From an uncultured Collinsella sp. (GTDB lineage: Bacteria > Actinomycetota > Coriobacteriia > Coriobacteriales > Coriobacteriaceae): a DNA stretch of 32,064 nucleotides. The notes beneath the pieces are model-generated. The model searched no databases, was not told the DNA's origin, and saw nothing but the letters and a program-made list of their open reading frames with translations. The position numbers were made by a program, and so were the translations under genes. Numbering within the stretch: the first letter of the stretch is position 1; each line of letters opens with the position of its first letter. Shown one piece after another: positions 21,767-30,180 of the stretch. Where the stretch lies: NCBI GenBank assembly GCA_902495545.1, contig CABUXM010000014.1, forward strand, positions 1 through 32,064. The letters are read 5' to 3'.

Positions 21767-23079
21767 CCCGCATCACCCCGTCCCCGCTCAAGGGCACCGT
21801 TCCCGCCATCGCGTCCAAGTCGATGGCGCACCGCCTCATCATCTGCGCTGCGCTTGCCAACGGCGAGACGCACGTGACGTGCAACACGACCTGCGCCGAC
21901 ATTGACGCCACAGTACGCTGCCTCACGGCGCTTGGCGCTCGCATCGAGACTGTCGAGGACGGCTTCCAGGTCCACCCTACTATGAAGAGCGTTGAGTTTG
22001 GCCTGCTCAAGGCCCTTGCCGGTGGCACGCTCGACTGCGGCGAAAGCGGCTCCACGCTCCGCTTTATGTTGCCCGTCGCCTGCGCGCTGGGCGCAGAGGC
22101 CACCTTCGTGGGCCAGGGCCGCCTGGGCGCCCGCCCGCTCTCCCCGCTCTCGGACGAGATCATCGCCGCCGGTTGCGACCTGCAGGGCCTGGGCGGTTTT
22201 CCGCTCAAGACGAGCGGACGCATGCGCCCGGGCACCTTTGTGCTGCCGGGCAACGTAAGCTCGCAGTACATCTCGGGTCTGCTACTGGCAGCCCCATTGC
22301 TCGCCCAGCCCTCCTGCGTGCAGGTGACCGGCCTCATCGAGAGCCGCCCCTACATCAACCTGACGATCCAGGCCATGAAGGCCTTTGGCGTCGAGGTCAA
22401 CGTTGAGCGCATTCCGGCCAAGGAAGGCCAGCCCGAGGTCACGAACTTCCGCGTGAGCAGCGGCTCGTACCGCACGCCCGGCAGCGTAGCCGTCGAGGGC
22501 GACTGGTCCAACGCTGCCTTTTGGCTGTGTGCCGGCGCCATCGGCACCGACCCCATCACCGTCGAGGGCGTGTCCCTGAGCTCCGCGCAGGGCGACCGCA
22601 ACGTGCTCGCCGCGCTTTCGCGCTTTGGCGCCCGCATCGTGCGCTCCACCAACGCCGCCACCGTGCAGTCCGACAAGCTCGCCGGCTTTGAGATGAGCGC
22701 CCACGACATTCCCGACCTGGTACCCGTTATCTCGGCCGTGGCCTCGCTGGCTCAGGGCCGCACGTTCATCCGCGATTGCGCCCGTCTGCGTATCAAGGAA
22801 TCTGACCGTCTGGTCACCACCACCCGCGAGCTCACCGCGCTGGGCGCGCAGGTGCGCATTGCCGGCGATGACCTCATCATCAAGGGCGTCGATGCCTTTA
22901 CCGGCGGCGAGGTCGATTCGCACAACGACCACCGCATCGCCATGATGGCCGCCATCGCCGCGAGCCGCGCCACCGGCGAGGTCGTGATCCACGGCGCCGA
23001 GGCCGTCAACAAGTCCTATCCCGATTTCTTCGACCACTACCGCCTGCTGGGCGGCAAAGTCACACTCGAGGAGGAATAG
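21760..23079 (+). CDS. aroA: EPSP synthase (3-phosphoshikimate 1-carboxyvinyltransferase)
   Basis: 439 aa, sixth shikimate step, adding PEP to shikimate 3-phosphate. Motifs: ASKSMAHRLIICAALANGET at 21-40, GESGSTLRFMLPVA, GNVSSQYISGLLLAAP, and RIKESDRL with HNDHRIAMM near the end. The loop sequence CGESGSTLRF rather than the plant-like GNAGTAMRP places it away from the class I glyphosate-sensitive pattern, though tolerance cannot be judged from sequence. Overlaps aroB by 7 bases (coupled). Confidence 0.97.
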   Translation: MLARITPSPLKGTVPAIASKSMAHRLIICAALANGETHVTCNTTCADIDATVRCLTALGARIETVEDGFQVHPTMKSVEFGLLKALAGGTLDCGESGSTLRFMLPVACALGAEATFVGQGRLGARPLSPLSDEIIAAGCDLQGLGGFPLKTSGRMRPGTFVLPGNVSSQYISGLLLAAPLLAQPSCVQVTGLIESRPYINLTIQAMKAFGVEVNVERIPAKEGQPEVTNFRVSSGSYRTPGSVAVEGDWSNAAFWLCAGAIGTDPITVEGVSLSSAQGDRNVLAALSRFGARIVRSTNAATVQSDKLAGFEMSAHDIPDLVPVISAVASLAQGRTFIRDCARLRIKESDRLVTTTRELTALGAQVRIAGDDLIIKGVDAFTGGEVDSHNDHRIAMMAAIAASRATGEVVIHGAEAVNKSYPDFFDHYRLLGGKVTLEEE

Positions 23080-23080
23080 C

Positions 23081-24178
23081 ATGTCCTCGACTTTTGGCAA
23101 CGTCTTGCACTTAAGCATCTTCGGCCAATCGCACTCCCCCGCTATCGGCTGCTCGCTCGATGGCATCCCGGCGGGCATCGCCGTGGACCAGGAGAAGCTG
23201 CAGGCCTTCCTCGACCGTCGCGCCCCCGGTCGCGACGAGACCGCGACCAAACGCCGCGAGGCCGACGCCGCCCACATCATCGCCGGTGTTGTCGATGGAC
23301 ATACCACCGGCGCGCCCATCGCCGCGATTATCGAGAACACCAACACGCGCTCCAAGGATTACTCCGAGCTGCGCCGCAAGCCCCGCCCCGGACATGCGGA
23401 CTTCCCTGCGCGCGTGAAGTATCACAACATGCACGATGTCGCTGGTGGCGGGCATTTTTCCGGCCGCCTAACGGCACCCCTGTGCATCGCCGGCGGCATT
23501 GCGCTGCAGGCACTTAAGGCCCGCGGCATTCAGGTCATGGCACACGTCGCGCAAATCGGCGGCATCTCCGACCTGCCGATGGACGATATGGTCTATCGCG
23601 AGGCCGACCGCAAGGCGATCCTTACGAACGATCTGCCGTGCATTGACGCCGCCGCAGCCGGCCGCATGCGCGAGGAGATCCTAGCCGCGTGCGACGAGCT
23701 CGACAGCATCGGCGGCATCGTGGAATGCGGCATTTACGGGCTTCCCGCGGGCATCGGCGACCCCATGTTCGACGGCATCGAGAACCGCATCGCGCAAATC
23801 GCCTTTGGTATTCCCGCCGTAAAGGGCGTGGAGTTTGGCATGGGCTTTGCTGTGGCCGCCATGCGCGGCAGCGAGAACAACGACCCGTATCGCATCGATG
23901 CCGAGAACGGCAAAATTGAAGTCGAGTCCAATAACGCCGGCGGCATCTTAGGCGGCATCTCCACCGGCGCGCCCGTCATGTGGCGTATGGCCGTGAAGCC
24001 GACGCCCTCCATCGGCCGCGAGCAGCAGACCATAGACATGGACGCCATGGAAAATGCCGAGCTCTCGGTCCACGGCCGCCACGATCCCTGCATCGTCCCG
24101 CGCGCTGTCCCCGTAGCCGAAGCAGCCGCTGCCCTCGCCATCTGGGACGCCCTCCTCGAGGACGCCGCCCAGCGCTAA
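23081..24178 (+). CDS. aroC: Chorismate synthase
   Basis: 365 aa, last common step, making chorismate with reduced FMN. Motifs: FGQSHSPAIGCSLDGIPAG (start), TGAPIAAIIENTNTRSKDY, RPGHADFPARVKY, SNNAGGILGGISTGAP and RHDPCIVPRAVPVAEAAAAL. Starts one base after the aroA stop. Length normal; looks intact. Confidence 0.97.
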   Translation: MSSTFGNVLHLSIFGQSHSPAIGCSLDGIPAGIAVDQEKLQAFLDRRAPGRDETATKRREADAAHIIAGVVDGHTTGAPIAAIIENTNTRSKDYSELRRKPRPGHADFPARVKYHNMHDVAGGGHFSGRLTAPLCIAGGIALQALKARGIQVMAHVAQIGGISDLPMDDMVYREADRKAILTNDLPCIDAAAAGRMREEILAACDELDSIGGIVECGIYGLPAGIGDPMFDGIENRIAQIAFGIPAVKGVEFGMGFAVAAMRGSENNDPYRIDAENGKIEVESNNAGGILGGISTGAPVMWRMAVKPTPSIGREQQTIDMDAMENAELSVHGRHDPCIVPRAVPVAEAAAALAIWDALLEDAAQR

Positions 24179-24221
24179 CTACCCACCCCTCAACATCCCC
24201 CGACACGTGAAAGGGGTCTCC

Positions 24222-25367
24222 ATGGACCTTGCCGATATTCGCCAAGCCATCGACGGCATCGATACCACGCTCCTCAATAGCTTTGTCGAGCGCATGGATA
24301 TTGCCACCGAGGTCGCCAAGTCAAAAATCGAGATGGGCAAGGCCGTCTTCGACCCCGCCCGCGAGCGCTCCAAGCTCAACAACCTTGCCGGCCGCGCGCC
24401 CGAGCGCTACGAGGCGCAGACCATCACGCTGTTCCGTCTCCTCATGAGCATGAGCAAAGCCGAGCAGCAGCGCTACATCAACGAGCTCAAGGGCATCACG
24501 ATCTCGCAAAAGGCACACGCCACGGCTGTAGCCTTCGATACGCCCTTCCCCCAGACGGCCAGCGTTGCCTGTCAGGGTGTGGAAGGCGCCTACAGCCAGA
24601 TCGCCGCGTGCAAGCTCTTCGACGTACCCGACATCGCGTTCTTCGACACCTTCGAGGGCGTCATGCGCGCCGTGCGCGACGGCTTCTGCGAGTTTGGCGT
24701 GCTGCCCATCGAAAACTCCACCGCCGGCTCGGTCAACGCCGTCTACGACCTGCTCGCCCAGTTCGACTTCCACATCGTGCGTTCGCTGCGCCTCAAGATC
24801 GATCACAACCTGCTCGTCAAACCCGGCACCAAGCTCGCAGACGTGCGTGAGGTCTACAGCCATGGCCAGGCCATCGCCCAGTGCGCCGGCTTTATCGAGG
24901 CCCACGGTCTGCACGCCACCAAGTACCCCAACACCGCCATGTCGGCAGAGATGGTCGCCAACTCCGAACGTACCGACGTCGCCGCCATCGCCTCGCGCAG
25001 CTGTGCGGCGCTCTACAGCCTGGAGGTGCTGGAGCCCAACATCCAGGACTCGGACAACAACTACACGCGCTTTGTCGTCATCAGCCGCGAGCCGCGCGTC
25101 TACCCCGGCGCCAACCGCACCTCACTCATGATCACCGCGGCCAACGAGCCGGGCGCGCTCTATCGTGTACTCGAGCGCTTCTACGCCCTCAACATCAACC
25201 TCATCAAGCTCGAGAGCCGCCCCATCCCCGGTCGCGACTTTGAGTTTATGTTCTACTTTGACCTGGACTGCCCCTTTGGCAGCAAGGCCCTCGACGACCT
25301 GCTCGATTCCATCGATGACGTGTGCGAGAGCTTCACCTACTTTGGCAGCTACACGGAGGTGCTCTAG
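24222..25367 (+). CDS. pheA: Chorismate mutase / prephenate dehydratase (P-protein)
   Basis: 381 aa with three parts: AroQ-type chorismate mutase (1-90, DLADIRQAIDGIDTTLLNSF onward), prephenate dehydratase (about 105-285: QGVEGAYSQIAACKLF, GVLPIENSTAGSVNAVYDLL, NNYTRFVVI) and a C-terminal ACT domain (about 300-375: NEPGALYRVLERFYALNINL and KLESRPIPGRDFEF) that binds Phe in relatives. It supplies prephenate to TyrA and phenylpyruvate for Phe. The ATG at 24222 has AAAGGGG 5 bases away, better than an upstream GTG. Confidence 0.96.
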   Translation: MDLADIRQAIDGIDTTLLNSFVERMDIATEVAKSKIEMGKAVFDPARERSKLNNLAGRAPERYEAQTITLFRLLMSMSKAEQQRYINELKGITISQKAHATAVAFDTPFPQTASVACQGVEGAYSQIAACKLFDVPDIAFFDTFEGVMRAVRDGFCEFGVLPIENSTAGSVNAVYDLLAQFDFHIVRSLRLKIDHNLLVKPGTKLADVREVYSHGQAIAQCAGFIEAHGLHATKYPNTAMSAEMVANSERTDVAAIASRSCAALYSLEVLEPNIQDSDNNYTRFVVISREPRVYPGANRTSLMITAANEPGALYRVLERFYALNINLIKLESRPIPGRDFEFMFYFDLDCPFGSKALDDLLDSIDDVCESFTYFGSYTEVL

Positions 25368-26618
25368 ATGACCGACACCGCCGCAACCCGTCCCTACGGC
25401 GTGCTGGGCCGCGTGCTGGGCCACAGCTACACCCCGACCATCTACAAGGAGCTCGCTGGGCTCGAGTACGTGCGCTTTGAGCGCGAGCCCGAGGATCTTG
25501 CGGCCTTTATGACCGGCAACGAGTGGGAAGGTACCAACGTGACCATCCCCTACAAGCGCGCCGTCATGGAATACCTGGATGAGCTGAGTCCGCTCGCCGA
25601 GCGCATGGGCAACGTCAACACCATCACACGCCTGCCCGATGGCCGCCTGCGCGGCGACAACACCGACTACTTTGGTTTTCGGTGCCTGGTCGAGGAGTTA
25701 GGCGTAGAGGTTGCCGGCAAGAAGGTCCTCGTGCTCGGTGCCACCGGTGGTGCCGGCACCACGGCCAGCATGGTGCTCGGCGACCTGGGCGCCATCGTCG
25801 TACCCGTGGGTCGCACAAGCGAGGTCAACTACGGCAACCTCGCACTGCAGTCCGATGCCACGTTGCTCGTCAACTGCACGCCCGCCGGCATGTTCCCCCA
25901 CTGCCCCGACGCCCCCTGCATGCTCGAGGGACTTGACGCGCTCGAGGGCGTCATCGACATTGTCTACAATCCCGCCCGCACGGGCTTGATGCTCGAGGCC
26001 GAGCGCCGCGGCATCCCCTGCATCGGCGGCCTGCTCATGCTTGTTGCCCAGGCGGCACAGGCTGTAGAGCGTTACACCGGCCAAGCTACCCCGCGCAAGC
26101 GTATCTTGGACGTAACGGAGCGTCTGTCCCTCCGCGAGCAGAACATCGCGCTGATTGGCATGCCGGGCTCGGGCAAGACCCGCGTGGGCGAGCAGATCGC
26201 CCAGCTCACGGGTCGCGAGCACATCGACTTGGATCGCGCGCTCGAGGAGCGTCTGGGCATGCCCTGTGCCGACTTTATCGTCGAGCGCGGCGAGCCGGCC
26301 TTCCGCGAGCAGGAGACGGCGGTGCTGGCCGGCATCTCCAAGCGCAGCGGCCTGGTGCTTTCCACCGGCGGCGGCGTGGTCACGCGCGACGAGAACTACC
26401 CGCTGCTGCACCAGAACAGCCAGATCGTGATGCTCAACCGCAAGCTCGACGAACTCGCCCACAAGGGACGCCCCATCACCGCCCGCGATGGCATCGATAA
26501 GCTCGCCGAGCAGCGCATGCCGCGCTACCGCGCGTGGGCCGACTACATCATCGACTCACGCGACTGCGCCGCCAACACCGCCCGCGCCGTCCTCGACACC
26601 CTCCCACCCGCTCTCTAA
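25368..26618 (+). CDS. aroE-aroK: Fused shikimate dehydrogenase - shikimate kinase
   Basis: 416 aa. Residues 1-245 are AroE: substrate-binding GHSYTPTIYKE, catalytic Lys63 in NVTIPYK, Asp100 in GDNTDYFGF, the NADP loop VLGATGGAGTTA (122-133) and VGRT. Residues about 256-416 are AroK: Walker A GMPGSGKTR (264-272), HIDLDRALEERLGMP, FREQETAVLAG, STGGGVVTRD and GRPI in the lid. Both sets of active-site residues are complete, so it should carry out steps 4 and 5. No stop or frameshift separates them. Starts immediately after the pheA stop. Confidence 0.95.
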   Translation: MTDTAATRPYGVLGRVLGHSYTPTIYKELAGLEYVRFEREPEDLAAFMTGNEWEGTNVTIPYKRAVMEYLDELSPLAERMGNVNTITRLPDGRLRGDNTDYFGFRCLVEELGVEVAGKKVLVLGATGGAGTTASMVLGDLGAIVVPVGRTSEVNYGNLALQSDATLLVNCTPAGMFPHCPDAPCMLEGLDALEGVIDIVYNPARTGLMLEAERRGIPCIGGLLMLVAQAAQAVERYTGQATPRKRILDVTERLSLREQNIALIGMPGSGKTRVGEQIAQLTGREHIDLDRALEERLGMPCADFIVERGEPAFREQETAVLAGISKRSGLVLSTGGGVVTRDENYPLLHQNSQIVMLNRKLDELAHKGRPITARDGIDKLAEQRMPRYRAWADYIIDSRDCAANTARAVLDTLPPAL

Positions 26619-26619
26619 C

Positions 26620-26661
26620 AAAAACCACCACAAAGGGGACAGCACCTTTGTGGTGGTTTTT
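26620..26661 (+). terminator. Strong intrinsic terminator of the aro operon
   Basis: AAAAACCACCACAAAGG (26620-26636), loop GGACAGCA, CCTTTGTGGTGGTTTTT (26645-26661): a perfect 17-base-pair stem ending in a T-run. Symmetric, so it may work in both directions. Confidence 0.9.
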
Positions 26662-26702
26662 CATTCCACCTCACCGCCCGTTCAACCGCAAAGGAAGCAA
26701 CC

Positions 26703-27140
26703 ATGAAAGCGCTCGTCATCAACGGCCCCAACCTCAACATGCTCGGCATTCGCGAGCCGGGCATCTACGGCAGCGACAACTACGACCGTCTGGTCCAGAT
26801 CTGCCAGGAGGCAGGCGCCGCGCAGGGCTTTGACGAGGTTGAGGTGTTCCAGTCCAACCACGAGGGCAGCATCGTCGACAAGATCCAGGAGGCCTACGGC
26901 AAGGTCGACGGCATCGTCATCAACCCGGCGGCCTACACGCACACGAGCGTGGCGATCCTCGACGCCCTCAAAGCCGTCGCCATCCCTGCCGTCGAGGTAC
27001 ACATCAGCGCCGTAGAGACGCGCGAGGACTTCCGCCAGATGAGCTATGCACGCCTAGCCTGCTTCGCCACCATCACCGGCGAAGGCCTCCAGGGCTACGC
27101 CCACGCGTTGGAGCTGCTGAAAGAGCATCTCGAAAAGTAA
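26703..27140 (+). CDS. aroQ: 3-Dehydroquinate dehydratase, type II
   Basis: 145 aa, third shikimate step. Signatures: INGPNLNMLGIREPGIYG with the catalytic Tyr, FQSNHEGSIVDKIQEA, INPAAYTHTSVAILDAL and EVHISAVETREDFRQMSY with the general-acid His. Normal size for the dodecameric enzyme. AAAGGAAG lies upstream. It is separated from the aro operon by a strong terminator, so it may need its own promoter or readthrough. Confidence 0.97.
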   Translation: MKALVINGPNLNMLGIREPGIYGSDNYDRLVQICQEAGAAQGFDEVEVFQSNHEGSIVDKIQEAYGKVDGIVINPAAYTHTSVAILDALKAVAIPAVEVHISAVETREDFRQMSYARLACFATITGEGLQGYAHALELLKEHLEK

Positions 27141-27165
27141 GACTGCAACACTACTGAATAATGAC

Positions 27166-27199
27166 AGCGGGAAGGGCCGACTTGGTCCTCCCCGCTTTT
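27166..27199 (+). terminator. Terminator of aroQ
   Basis: AGCGGGAAGGGCC (27166-27178) pairs with GGTCCTCCCCGCT (27184-27196) with one mismatch and one wobble, then TTTT. It separates aroQ from the convergent acyltransferase. Confidence 0.7.
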
Positions 27200-27201
27200 A
27201 A

Positions 27202-28189
27202 TTACGCCTTCTTGATCACGTACGCCAATCCAATATCGCAGGCGCAACGCACGAGAGATGCAAAGAGCCACGATGCTGGCAGCGCCATAAGCAGCGGCAT
27301 GGTCTGCCAGGGGATAAACCAATCGACCGCGTGGATTGCAAAGATGGCAAGACTGGCCTGTCCGCAGAACACGAGAGCTTGTTCAAAGGACCCCAAAACC
27401 GGCACGTCTTTCAACTTCTCCAGCGCCATGGAAACCCAGCACACGCAGTAGCTACCGGCAAGAGCGGCAACTGTCGCAACCAAAAACCCATCCACGCGGC
27501 GGCTCGAAAGCTCAAGCCCACTCAGCGCGGCAAGGACAAGCCAAGCGACACCGGCTCCAATAAACAGCAGGGGCTTGTTCACGCTCGGCTCCAGCCCCCT
27601 TTGGCGCGCCGTATAGCCAACCCACATCAGCAGCAAAATATAGCAGCTCAGATCCAAATCGAGCGGCAGGTAAACCCCCATTAATCGAGACACGCTCAAT
27701 CCGCAAAAGGCAATCGCGGCACAGACAACGCCCCGCCAAACAACCCCAATTCCGCGGCGATCAAACAGCCGCACGAGCACATTAAACAACAGGCGCGACG
27801 TAAACAGCGCCGCCAAAAACCATGCCATGCAAAACGGCGGTAACGCCAAGCCCAGGCACATCAACGCCCGAGGCAAACACAAGCGTCTTAAGCCCCGCAA
27901 CCAGCGTACCGCTCGTCAAAGGAGCGCCGCTCATCAAGAACGTCGGCACCTGCCACGCCAGTGCAAGAACCACATACGGCACCAGCAGGCGCGACACCGA
28001 ACCACTCAGCAGCTCGCGCCACGGCTTCGGCCTAAACGTATACCCGGCAAGAATAAAGAACACCGGCATATGAAACGAGAAGATCGCGTGCCGCAAGGGA
28101 GAGGGATTTGGGACGGTGTGCCCCACAATGACCAGAATAATTGCAATTCCCTTTGCAATATCGATCCAGTCGAGCCTTTTGCTTCCCAT
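27202..28189 (-). pseudogene. Acyltransferase-3 family membrane protein, frameshifted
   Basis: The N-terminal part (from ATG 28189) reads RLDWIDIAKGIAIILVIVGH, then HMPVFFILAGYTFR, the diagnostic start of the acyltransferase-3/OatA-like family. The rest (PPFCMAWFLAALFTSRLLFN and several membrane spans, ending VIKKA) is in another frame; the two overlap at 27782-27900. The shift must lie near 27830-27870. Joined, they give a normal membrane acyltransferase of about 330 aa that would acetylate a cell-surface glycan. Either a real inactivation or a sequencing error. Confidence 0.75.
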
Positions 28190-28222
28190 TGCAAACCCTT
28201 CAAAACCGCAGCACACAAGATG

Positions 28223-28255
28223 AAAAAAGCCCAGACCACCAAGCGGTCTGGGCTT
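28223..28255 (-). terminator. Terminator after tRNA-Arg(TCT)
   Basis: Minus strand AAGCCCAGACC (28255-28245), loop GCTTGGT, GGTCTGGGCTT (28237-28227), then a T-run to 28223. Perfect 11-base-pair stem, directly after the tRNA. Confidence 0.9.
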
Positions 28256-28264
28256 AATAAACGA

Positions 28265-28341
28265 TGGTGCTCCATGGCGGATTCGAACCGTCGACCTTGG
28301 GATTAGAAGTCCCCTGCTCTATCCAACTGAGCTAATGGAGC
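28265..28341 (-). tRNA. tRNA-Arg (anticodon TCT)
   Basis: Acceptor GCTCCAT/ATGGAGC with encoded CCA, D-stem GCTC/GAGC and anticodon loop CTTCTAA (anticodon TCT, reading AGA). The anticodon stem has a G27-A43 mismatch and the T-stem GACGG/CCGCC an A-C mismatch, but the fold and conserved TTCGAAT are otherwise intact. A possible -10 (TATAAT, 28393-28388) lies 47 bases upstream. Confidence 0.9.
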
Positions 28342-28395
28342 AAATAACCGCACGCCCAAGCACGCGCACGCGTGCCAGGCGCTAGTAATTATAAC

Positions 28396-29163
28396 CTAGT
28401 TGAACTGCTCGCGGTACGCCTTGCAGACCTCATCAACCGGGCCGTCCATGCGAAGGTCGCCCTTCTCAATCCAAACGGCGCGCTGGCAGATGCGCTCAAC
28501 CTGCTCCATGGAGTGCGAAACGAACAGAACCGTCACGTCGCCGCTCTGGATAAAGTGCTGAATACGCGCCTCGCACTTTTGCTGGAAGAACACATCGCCG
28601 ACGGACAGCGTCTCGTCAACGATCAGAATATCGGGCTCGGTGATCGTCGCGATTGCAAAGGCAATACGCGCCACCATGCCCGAGGAGAAGTTCTTAAGCG
28701 GCATGTCGACAAAGTTCTGCAGCTCAGCGAACTCGATAATGCCGTCAAAGTTGGCGTCGATGAACTCCTTGGTGTAGCCGAGCAGGGCACCGTTCAGATA
28801 GATGTTCTCGCGGGCGGTCAGCTCGGGGTCAAAGCCGGCACCAAGCTCAATCAGCGGCGCGATGTTACCGTGCACCTTAACGCTGCCCTCACTGGGCTCA
28901 AGCACGCCAGCGATGATCTTGAGCATCGTAGACTTGCCGGAACCATTGGTGCCGACCAGACCCACAACTTCGCCGCGATGAATATCGAACGAGATGTGCT
29001 TAAGCGCCCGAAACTCCTCAAAGAACAGCTCGTGCTTGGCAAGCTTAATGAAGTACTCCTTGAGGTTGGTCAGCGACTCAGACGCCATGTTAAAGATCAT
29101 GGTGACGTCGTCGACCTCGACAGCCAGAGGCTGCTCGCTGTAATCAACAACAGATTCAGTCAT
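28396..29163 (-). CDS. ABC transporter ATP-binding protein, polysaccharide/teichoic acid export
   Basis: 255 aa. Walker A is GTNGSGKST, the signature is the degenerate NFSSGM and Walker B is DILIVDETLSVGD, with the H-loop in FVSHS. The long N-terminal insert (FNMASESLTNLKEYFIKLAK) is typical of the TagH/Wzt/KpsT export group. There is no C-terminal glycan-binding domain. It pairs with the permease 11 bases upstream. ATG at 29163 (GGAG, 7 bases) chosen over a GTG one codon earlier. Confidence 0.93.
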   Translation of the reverse strand: MTESVVDYSEQPLAVEVDDVTMIFNMASESLTNLKEYFIKLAKHELFFEEFRALKHISFDIHRGEVVGLVGTNGSGKSTMLKIIAGVLEPSEGSVKVHGNIAPLIELGAGFDPELTARENIYLNGALLGYTKEFIDANFDGIIEFAELQNFVDMPLKNFSSGMVARIAFAIATITEPDILIVDETLSVGDVFFQQKCEARIQHFIQSGDVTVLFVSHSMEQVERICQRAVWIEKGDLRMDGPVDEVCKAYREQFN

Positions 29164-29174
29164 CACAGCACTCC

Positions 29175-30020
29175 TTAGATGTAGAGGATGAACTTGCGCT
29201 CGGACTTATGGAACACGGTGTAGCCAATAACAAGCGCAAGAACCGCCCAAGCAACGCACATACCAAACGTCATAAGCGAGGGCGTAGTCTGGAACAGGAA
29301 GATATCGCGCATAAACTGCAGGTAGTTATACATGGGGTTCGCATAGACCAGAATGCGCACGAGATGCGGCATTTGCGCAACGAAGTCGGTCGTCCAGAAA
29401 ATAGGCGTGATGTAAGTCCACGCCGTAATGACGACGCTCCACAGATGCATGACATCGCGGAAGAAGACCGTGAGGGCGGAGAGCATCATGCCCAGGCCCA
29501 TGCAGAAGCACATAAGCAGCAGTAGGCAGACCGGTAGCAGAATCAGGTGCCAAGAAGGCATAACGTGGAACCACAGCATAACGATGGCAACGGCGACCAG
29601 CGAGAAGGCAAAGTTGACCAACGAGAAGAGCACCTTCTGCACCGGGAAGACCCAGCGGTGCACTTTAACCTTCTTGAGCAGCGGAGCCGCGCCCACGATC
29701 GACGTCAGGGCCTGGTTCGTAGACTCGGACATGACGGCAAAGGTGACGTTACCCACGATCAAGTACAGCGGGTACATCTCGGGCGTAATTGAGCCATTGC
29801 GGCCCTGGGCGAAAATCGTCGAGAACACGATGGCCATGACGATCATCATCAGCAGCGGGTTGAGCACCGACCATGCGACGCCCAGAACGCTACGGCGATA
29901 CTTGATCTTAAAATCCTTGGTAACCAGCTGACGAAGGATAAACGCATCCTTCTCAAATTCGTTCTTAGCAAACGTCGCAGGCAGACTGCGAGTTTCTTGT
30001 TGCTTTGTCTGATCCGACAC
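29175..30020 (-). CDS. ABC-2 type polysaccharide export permease (GTG start)
   Basis: 281 aa with about six membrane spans. FILRQLVTKDFKIKYRRSVL followed by GVAWSVLNPLLMMIVM is the ABC-2/TagG/Wzm signature, and the amphipathic end TVFHKSERKFILYI is typical. The GTG at 30020 follows GGAG by 9-10 bases; longer versions lack a ribosome site. With the downstream ATPase it forms the exporter that moves lipid-linked glycans across the membrane. Confidence 0.92.
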   Translation of the reverse strand: MSDQTKQQETRSLPATFAKNEFEKDAFILRQLVTKDFKIKYRRSVLGVAWSVLNPLLMMIVMAIVFSTIFAQGRNGSITPEMYPLYLIVGNVTFAVMSESTNQALTSIVGAAPLLKKVKVHRWVFPVQKVLFSLVNFAFSLVAVAIVMLWFHVMPSWHLILLPVCLLLLMCFCMGLGMMLSALTVFFRDVMHLWSVVITAWTYITPIFWTTDFVAQMPHLVRILVYANPMYNYLQFMRDIFLFQTTPSLMTFGMCVAWAVLALVIGYTVFHKSERKFILYI

Positions 30021-30180
30021 GGATGCAACTCCTTTACTCGTAATCGTTGACAAACGAACAGTATAGACCCGACGACCATGCAAACGATTCACGCAACAAA
30101 ACTGGAGAACTAACCCACATCTTAGGATGCCATGACCAAACGGCTATACTTTCAAGGATTGAATGTATAAGGAGCATTGA
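30021..30180. promoter_or_regulatory. Divergent intergenic region
   Basis: Holds the likely promoters of the ABC exporter and the glycosyltransferase. A minus-strand -10 (TATACT) is at 30065-30060 and a plus-strand -10 (TATACT) at 30145-30150; no good -35 is seen for either. AAGGAGC precedes the GTG at 30181. Confidence 0.45.

Noticed and set aside
26620..26661. Terminator hairpin as a mobile palindromic repeat or insertion-sequence end
   Set aside because: Only one copy in the window, with correct position and T-run for a terminator; no second end or target duplication.
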